Virus record (IMG/VR): IMGVR_UViG_3300017728_000102 | Location: 1-25,012 of that record | Source of the DNA: a virus | DNA length: 25,012 bases | Reading direction: 5' to 3' (one strand) | Part shown: in pieces, positions 21,528 to 25,012 of the stretch | Position numbering within the stretch: position 1 is the first letter of the stretch | Layout: each line of letters opens with the position of its first letter | Program-made: the position numbers and the translations under genes | The notes under the pieces: generated by a model | Databases searched by the model: none | What the model saw: only the letters and a program-made list of their open reading frames with translations | What the model was told of the DNA's origin: nothing

Positions 21528-22002
21528 TTATAATATCCTTGAAATGTTTAATAGTTCCAGCCCCTTTCTCAGTATTATAATATTTTTTCCAATATAAAGC
21601 CTGTTCATCTATTGTTTTAGGAAGTTTTTTAGGGACTCTCCAATAATGCAATCTACAAAATACTATTTGAGCAGTAATGTTTGTTGTGAGAATGTTTTTC
21701 CAATCATCTTTATTAGGTTTAATAAAATATTTTAAATCTAGATAACAGACTTCTGCAACTTTTTTCATTAAAGATTCTCTATATTGCAGATAGTCCTTAC
21801 AAACAGAAACTGCAACCCAAGGTTCACATTGAAAAAACCCCCTAGCAACATTAGTTCCTCCTTTCTGCATTAAATATTTATATCTAGACTCAACTAGACC
21901 AGTATTATAAATAAGCATCATAGCATCATGCGAATAGTATTTTTCCCCTAAAGATTCTAATGTTTCTTTAATTAATACATACATTTGTAATGTGTATATC
22001 AT
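21520..22002 (-). CDS. lysozyme-like / transglycosylase-like protein
   Basis: A 160-residue protein with TGLVESRYKYL (E38 candidate catalytic glutamate) and GFFQCEPW, a pattern seen in lysozyme-like phage proteins where the Glu of an ESxY segment and a GFFQ.EP motif mark the active-site cleft. No signal peptide or membrane segment. It would cut peptidoglycan, either for lysis or as a virion enzyme for entry. It lies next to the lysis-like membrane genes and before the connector genes, which leaves both options open. It starts at ATG 22002 with AGGAGGTC and ATGA overlap. Confidence 0.68.
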   Translation of the reverse strand: MIYTLQMYVLIKETLESLGEKYYSHDAMMLIYNTGLVESRYKYLMQKGGTNVARGFFQCEPWVAVSVCKDYLQYRESLMKKVAEVCYLDLKYFIKPNKDDWKNILTTNITAQIVFCRLHYWRVPKKLPKTIDEQALYWKKYYNTEKGAGTIKHFKDIIND

Positions 22003-22397
22003 CTAGACCTCCTGACTTTTCTAGCCGTTTTCCTTGAATATTTAGCTTTTTGTTTTCCTTTTGCAGTAGCTTTTCTTTTCTTTCTATTTTCATAAGCTTT
22101 CTGACTAGGTGTTAACTTCTTCCTAACTGACTCAGGTAAATATCTACCTCTTTTGGCTCTTGGTTTTTTTACATCACTTTTTGTAATATAACCCCATTTC
22201 TGTTTTGACCATTTAGATAAAGAGTTTTTACTAGACTTTTTACCTCTATACCCACCACCAGCCTTCTTATATCTCTGAACTGCTAATTGACTTTTCCTTG
22301 CAGACCATTGACCTTTTCTTCCTCCCTTATTACTAGACTTAACAGAAGAGACAATTCTTTTCCATAATTTAGGTTTAGTTTTGACTGATGTAGCCAT
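21999..22397 (-). CDS. very basic protein, DUF5872-like
   Basis: A 132-residue protein in which roughly 40 percent of residues are Lys or Arg, with almost no acidic ones. The central region SKWSKQKWGYI, then GRYLPESVRKKLTPSQKA and NRKKR, resembles the DUF5872 family found in aquatic phages and large viruses. A basic, tail-like C-terminus follows. The charge suggests nucleic-acid binding or a structural role with packaged DNA. It overlaps the lysozyme-like gene by ATGA. No enzyme motif. Function unknown; resemblance to DUF5872 is from memory and not a search. Confidence 0.7.
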   Translation of the reverse strand: MATSVKTKPKLWKRIVSSVKSSNKGGRKGQWSARKSQLAVQRYKKAGGGYRGKKSSKNSLSKWSKQKWGYITKSDVKKPRAKRGRYLPESVRKKLTPSQKAYENRKKRKATAKGKQKAKYSRKTARKVRRSR

Positions 22398-22711
22398 TAA
22401 CTACCTTTTTTCCATTTCATAGACTTAGACTTAGTCTTACTAGGACTCCATTTAACACGATTTGACCAATAAGCCGCACTACTCTTACCCTTTGCAATTG
22501 ACTTAGCATGGCGAGATTTAAACGCTCTTCTTTGACCTACTGTCTGATTAGTCCTTACCTTCTGTTGACCAAATCTAATTAATTTAGTCTTCATTTTACC
22601 TGACTGTTTAAATTTAGCCAAAACAACATGGCTTTTAGTCTTATGTCTAGGCGTTTTTTTAGGTTTGTTATATCCCTTTAAGCCAAATCTTTTTAGTCTA
22701 GGGTCTTTAAT
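22397..22711 (-). CDS. basic MKDPRLKR-type phage protein, ATT start
   Basis: A 104-residue basic protein. The conventional annotation would start at TTG 22621 (74 residues), but the frame is open upstream to a TAA at 22727-22729 and reads KDPRLKRFGLKGYNKPKKTP, TKSHVV, then IRFGQQ. That matches the N-terminus I know from aquatic phage proteins of this type, which usually begin MxDPRLKRxGVxGFNKPKRTP. No ATG, GTG or TTG lies before that motif. AGGAG is placed seven bases before ATT 22711, so ATT is the likely start. The C-terminal RHAKSIAKGKSSAAYWSNRVKW is the other hallmark. Function is unknown; DNA binding is plausible from charge. Confidence 0.78.
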   Translation of the reverse strand: MKDPRLKRFGLKGYNKPKKTPRHKTKSHVVLAKFKQSGKMKTKLIRFGQQKVRTNQTVGQRRAFKSRHAKSIAKGKSSAAYWSNRVKWSPSKTKSKSMKWKKGS

Positions 22712-22713
22712 AT

Positions 22714-22890
22714 TTAGACTCCTAATTTAGTGAGTAAGACTTTTTTTATTATTTTCCAAAGTGCTTCTAATATTGCTTTTTCAGTTTTTTCACTAATTAT
22801 AGGTATATCTATAGATTTATTTAATTCTGCAATTAATTCATCTTTTGTTTCATTACCTAACAATTCATTTGCTATCATTTTTTTTAACAT
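22714..22890 (-). CDS. small helical protein in lysis-like cassette
   Basis: A 58-residue protein starting at ATG 22890, chosen because GAGG precedes it and the stop of the upstream gene overlaps it (TAATG). A longer in-frame version to 22953 lies inside the upstream gene and is not favoured. The peptide is helical: MLKKMIANELLGNETKDELI, then an amphipathic AILEALWKIIKKVLL end. Its last codons (GGAGTC) hold the ribosome binding site for the ATT-start gene. The hydrophobic end may contact membrane; no clear span. Function unknown. Confidence 0.65.
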   Translation of the reverse strand: MLKKMIANELLGNETKDELIAELNKSIDIPIISEKTEKAILEALWKIIKKVLLTKLGV

Positions 22891-23102
22891 TACATTATCC
22901 TCATTATTGTATTTACTATTATTGGAAATGTTACTAATGCAACACCTCCCCAAACTTGCATCTTAGCTATGTTTATTTCATGTCTACCAACAGAACCATT
23001 TAAATCTTTTAACTGCTTTTCCATTCTATTTAAAGTAGAATAGATGTTTTTTAATTTTTCATCATGCCTTGCATAAGTTGTTCTATAATCTTGATTATCC
23101 AT
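22890..23102 (-). CDS. coiled-coil protein with C-terminal membrane anchor
   Basis: A 70-residue protein. Residues 10-45 are a heptad-like coiled coil (LKNIYSTLNRMEKQLKDL), and residues about 50-67 (VWGGVALVTFPIIVNTIM) form one membrane span at the C-terminus. This layout resembles XhlA-type proteins that sit beside holins. It starts with a TAATG overlap and ends with TAATG into the next gene. A lysis-accessory role is inferred from topology and neighbours. Confidence 0.7.
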   Translation of the reverse strand: MDNQDYRTTYARHDEKLKNIYSTLNRMEKQLKDLNGSVGRHEINIAKMQVWGGVALVTFPIIVNTIMRIM

Positions 23103-23458
23103 TAAGGTCTGCTATTCCCATTTATTCTTCCTGATATATATGAAATTTTATCACTAACATCATCAAACTCTTTTAATAAACTTTGATGTGACTGCATTAC
23201 ACTCTCATGTCTTCTATTTCTTTCATCAGATTGTTGTTCATTAATTCTTTGAGTTTTATCCACTAACTTTAGAATAATAGATTGTGAGTTAGAAATAACC
23301 TCACTCATCTTACTAATATTCTCTCTAATAGTTTCTAATTCTCCATCTTGTGCTTTCTGACTTTTTACTAAATTAATTAACATATACCCTAAAAAAACTA
23401 CACAAAATCCTGACGCTCCTAGTGTCATGTAACTCTCTAATAATACTTCACTACCCAT
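23102..23458 (-). CDS. N-terminal membrane anchor with coiled coil, holin-like candidate
   Basis: A 118-residue protein: a short outer segment, one membrane span at about residues 12-31 (TLGASGFCVVFLGYMLINLV), then a long, polar coiled coil with Gln, Glu, Ser and Arg. Resembles small BhlA/UviB-type holin-associated proteins. It starts directly after the previous stop with CGGAG as ribosome binding site. It is probably part of the lysis cassette, though a structural role cannot be excluded. Confidence 0.68.
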   Translation of the reverse strand: MGSEVLLESYMTLGASGFCVVFLGYMLINLVKSQKAQDGELETIRENISKMSEVISNSQSIILKLVDKTQRINEQQSDERNRRHESVMQSHQSLLKEFDDVSDKISYISGRINGNSRP

Positions 23459-23773
23459 CTATTTTCTCCGCTTTTTACCCCAACTTAATGGGTTAATATT
23501 TTTTTCATACCACGCTACTTTTTCTGCCAAGACCTCTCTTTCAGTCCTCTCTTCCACGATGTGTTTATTAAGTAAATCCCCAATGCGTTCATCTGCATTA
23601 GCAAAGTTTGTTTCAAGTGTTCCCAGTCTAGTCTCAATCCTATAGTAACCATAGACGAGAGTGCCAACAAGAATAAGAATCTGACCAAACCACTTAAGGT
23701 TAATACTGACAATAGCATTGTCATCCACAATACCACCTCTATAACTTCTAGCAGTTTTGACTTCTTCACTCAT
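23459..23773 (-). CDS. membrane-anchored coiled-coil protein, spanin-like candidate
   Basis: A 104-residue protein from ATG 23773. A 10-residue longer form is open but lacks a good site, and the chosen start overlaps the lipoprotein gene by ATGA with AAGGAAAAG upstream. One membrane span at about 26-44 (LKWFGQILILVGTLVYGYY) is followed by a charged coiled coil (ETRLGTLETNFANADERIG, EERTEREVLAEK). Next to a lipoprotein this could be the inner-membrane half of a two-component spanin, but the lysis role is inferred and the cytoplasmic N-terminus is longer than usual. Confidence 0.65.
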   Translation of the reverse strand: MSEEVKTARSYRGGIVDDNAIVSINLKWFGQILILVGTLVYGYYRIETRLGTLETNFANADERIGDLLNKHIVEERTEREVLAEKVAWYEKNINPLSWGKKRRK

Positions 23774-23997
23774 CTTTTCCTTACTATTTCCCACCTTGAG
23801 CAACTAAAGCACCACATATCCCTATTGAACCTAATATGGTCATTATAAAAATGACTTATAGAATCTTCACTAACCACCTCAACAAAAGTATACATAGAAT
23901 CTTCAGGTGTTGGATTCATATTTCCTACCGACCACCCATTTGAACAACTACTTAACATAAATATACTTAACCCTAATCCCATAACTCGTATTAACAC
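23770..23997 (-). CDS. small lipoprotein, outer spanin candidate
   Basis: A 75-residue protein that begins with a classic lipoprotein signal: a short hydrophobic h-region (VMGLGLSIFML) and lipobox LSSC with the cysteine at residue 18. The mature part is about 58 residues with two further cysteines near the end (WCFSCS). The start is GTG 23997 with AAGGA upstream; the ATG at 23982 has none. It overlaps a membrane-anchored coiled-coil gene by ATGA, the arrangement of Rz/Rz1-type spanin pairs, but it is not proline-rich. An alternative is a superinfection-exclusion lipoprotein. Confidence 0.68.
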   Translation of the reverse strand: MLIRVMGLGLSIFMLSSCSNGWSVGNMNPTPEDSMYTFVEVVSEDSISHFYNDHIRFNRDMWCFSCSRWEIVRKR

Positions 23998-24033
23998 TTT
24001 CTTTTTCCTTTGTTTTTAGTTTAAATCTTCTTT

Positions 24034-24327
24034 TCATATTACCATCCATAATGCCATAGATGTTTCTACAAATAAGTCAGATGCGGTATTATATGCCCAT
24101 CGTTTATTAGTCCCATAAGTCCGAGCAGTACCCTCAACAAACACCTCAAATACTTCCCACAAAACTCCTATAATAAAAACTCCCATGACACACCAAAAAT
24201 CACTCCAGTTCATCCATTGAAATATCTTACAAAAAAATGCACCAGCACCAATATGGTATGCAGTCCACCCATCAAGTTGTCCTGTTTTTAATTGCCAAGA
24301 TACTAGCTTAGATAGTGGGTTGTTCAT
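24034..24327 (-). CDS. multi-span membrane protein of unknown function
   Basis: A 97-residue protein with about three hydrophobic segments: near 25-38 (YHIGAGAFFCKIF), 44-63 (FWCVMGVFIIGVLWEVFEVF) and the C-terminus (LFVETSMALWMVI). The YHxGAG, GVLWEVFE and SDLFVE pattern is reminiscent of VanZ/DUF2279-like membrane proteins. Starts with an ATGA overlap on the previous gene and lies at the head of the lysis-like run. Could be a holin by size and position; not proven. Confidence 0.65.
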   Translation of the reverse strand: MNNPLSKLVSWQLKTGQLDGWTAYHIGAGAFFCKIFQWMNWSDFWCVMGVFIIGVLWEVFEVFVEGTARTYGTNKRWAYNTASDLFVETSMALWMVI

Positions 24328-24614
24328 CTATTTACCACCTTATTATTTATTAGTTTATGTTGTACTAAGTCAATACGCCCATTAGTCTGATTGTGTTTTT
24401 TCTCGCACTCATCCAAATAAAACTCTTCAGCAGTTTGAAATGAGTCAGTCCTTTTTTCTATTACCCCATCAACTAAAACAAAATAATCTTTAGAATTAGG
24501 ATAGGTAATAGATACTACAGATTCATCCGCCATTTGAACTTTCTTAACCATATTAGGCTTAGTGTTCTTGTGAATTACAACATCGTGACCTTGGGCGCAT
24601 CTCCTTACAATCAT
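24324..24614 (-). CDS. unknown small protein after the fibre-like gene
   Basis: A 96-residue protein with mixed strands and helices (VVSITYPNSKDYFVLVDGVI), two cysteines and a basic end. No motif recognised. It begins with TAATG on the preceding gene and overlaps the next by ATGA, so it is tightly coupled to both. The context is the end of virion structural genes and the start of the lysis-like cassette. Function unknown. Confidence 0.68.
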   Translation of the reverse strand: MIVRRCAQGHDVVIHKNTKPNMVKKVQMADESVVSITYPNSKDYFVLVDGVIEKRTDSFQTAEEFYLDECEKKHNQTNGRIDLVQHKLINNKVVNR

Positions 24615-24841
24615 TACTCTACTTCAGCCTCTACGACTTCATCGTTAAGTGATTGCCTAAGCATATTAATGAACGCTTCCTTACCTACAGATAACTGGTC
24701 AGCTATAAACTGATTACTATTCTGCTTGTTTTGAATATCGTTTATATGATTCACCATCATCTTTTGCTCATCAGTCATATCTTCAATAACGTATTCTTTG
24801 TCATCAAGATTCAGGACTGGCTTCTTTTCTTTTTTTGCCAT
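24614..24841 (-). CDS. small protein, DUF6447-like
   Basis: A 75-residue acidic protein. The pattern LNLDDKEYVIEDMTDEQK, then an amphipathic helix to QLSVGKEAF and a helical end, resembles the short DUF6447-type proteins common among tail genes of aquatic phages. It starts with AAGGAG at good spacing after a 24-nt gap behind the fibre-like gene. Role unknown; placed with virion genes. Confidence 0.72.
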   Translation of the reverse strand: MAKKEKKPVLNLDDKEYVIEDMTDEQKMMVNHINDIQNKQNSNQFIADQLSVGKEAFINMLRQSLNDEVVEAEVE

Positions 24842-24865
24842 TATTGACTCCTTGTTTGTTAATTA

Positions 24866-25012
24866 TTATCCACAATAAAGCACACAACTAACCATTTTAA
24901 CTTCTTCAGTTGAGTTACCCATTGTTACTTTTCCAATTGTTTTACTTCTAATAATATCGTCACTCTGTACTTTAGCAGTTCCATCTCCATTACTTTCTAG
25001 TAAATCTCCACC
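24866..25012 (-). CDS. tail fibre-like virion protein (C-terminal end, partial)
   Basis: The last 48 residues of a protein whose start lies beyond the window. The sequence GDLLESNGDGTAKVQSDDI, then RSKTIGKVTM and VSCVLYCG, matches the C-terminal repeat-like tail seen in many aquatic phage tail fibre or decoration proteins. The frame is open to the window edge and ends at TAA 24866. Only the C-terminus is visible, so the total size and domain layout are unknown. Confidence 0.72.
   Translation of the reverse strand, partial: GGDLLESNGDGTAKVQSDDIIRSKTIGKVTMGNSTEEVKMVSCVLYCG

Noticed and set aside
22397-22621. Start at TTG 22621 for the basic protein
   Set aside because: The conserved KDPRLKR sequence upstream would be left out, and this TTG lacks a proper ribosome binding site.
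22714-22953. Longer 79-residue form of the small helical protein
   Set aside because: The extra 21 residues are the out-of-frame shadow of the upstream gene; the ATG at 22890 has GAGG and a TAATG overlap.
23515-23769. Minus-strand 84-residue frame inside the spanin-like gene
   Set aside because: It overlaps almost fully another frame with better start, membrane span and coupling. An embedded spanin gene was considered, but it has no lipobox and poor start context.

Overview
The window is a 25 kb piece of a tailed double-stranded DNA bacteriophage genome, very probably a siphovirus from a marine or other aquatic setting. All 49 protein genes that I can support lie on the minus strand, so transcription runs from high to low coordinates. 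The DNA is AT-rich (my estimate is about one third GC). Genes are packed with 4-nt ATGA or 1-nt TAATG overlaps. Shine-Dalgarno sites are strong (AAGGAG, AGGAGG) and one promoter is close to the sigma70 consensus (TTGACA-16-TATATT). That fits a proteobacterial host better than a flavobacterial one, but the host cannot be named from this sequence. No tRNA, rRNA, CRISPR array, integrase or insertion sequence was seen, and no stretch longer than 241 bases lacks a gene. Both window edges cut through a gene (a MuF-type head protein on the left, a tail-fibre-like protein on the right). The major capsid gene is not in the window.

Layout in order of transcription. (a) 25012-22714: the end of a fibre-like virion protein, two small proteins, then a run of small membrane proteins and one lipoprotein that looks like a lysis/holin/spanin cassette. 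(b) 22711-20248: two very basic small proteins (one apparently starting at an ATT codon), a lysozyme-like virion/lysis protein, and a zinc-ribbon metallophosphoesterase. (c) 20251-11628: head-tail connector, tail-terminator candidate, major tail protein, two tail-assembly chaperones linked by a lambda-like -1 frameshift site, a 588-residue tape measure, and two large baseplate or tail-tip proteins. (d) 11605-11429: a long stem-loop followed by a promoter with repeated AGGGTTA boxes. (e) 11428-6111: an early-type operon of small unknown proteins, an HTH protein, two tiny membrane proteins missed by length cut-offs, an SSB-like protein, an HNH nuclease, a replication-initiator-like protein and a DNA methyltransferase. 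(f) 6109-4942: a second AGGGTTA-box promoter, three small unknown proteins and two intrinsic terminators. (g) 4940-1: a regulatory gap, then a 29-residue basic peptide, an unknown protein, a terminase small-subunit candidate, terminase large subunit, portal, a small protein, a Mu gpG-like protein and the MuF head protein.

The genes fit one virion programme: packaging (small and large terminase, portal), head completion (MuF, gpG-like), head-tail joining, tail assembly, and lysis. Replication seems to rely on the host polymerase, because only an initiator-like protein, an SSB-like protein and a nuclease were found here. The most unusual points are the ATT start at 22711, the G_GGA_AAC frameshift at 17288-17294, two matched promoters with 11-bp-spaced AGGGTTA boxes, a recurring GGAGGTAAGTAATG gene junction, and the stem-loop at 11538-11605.
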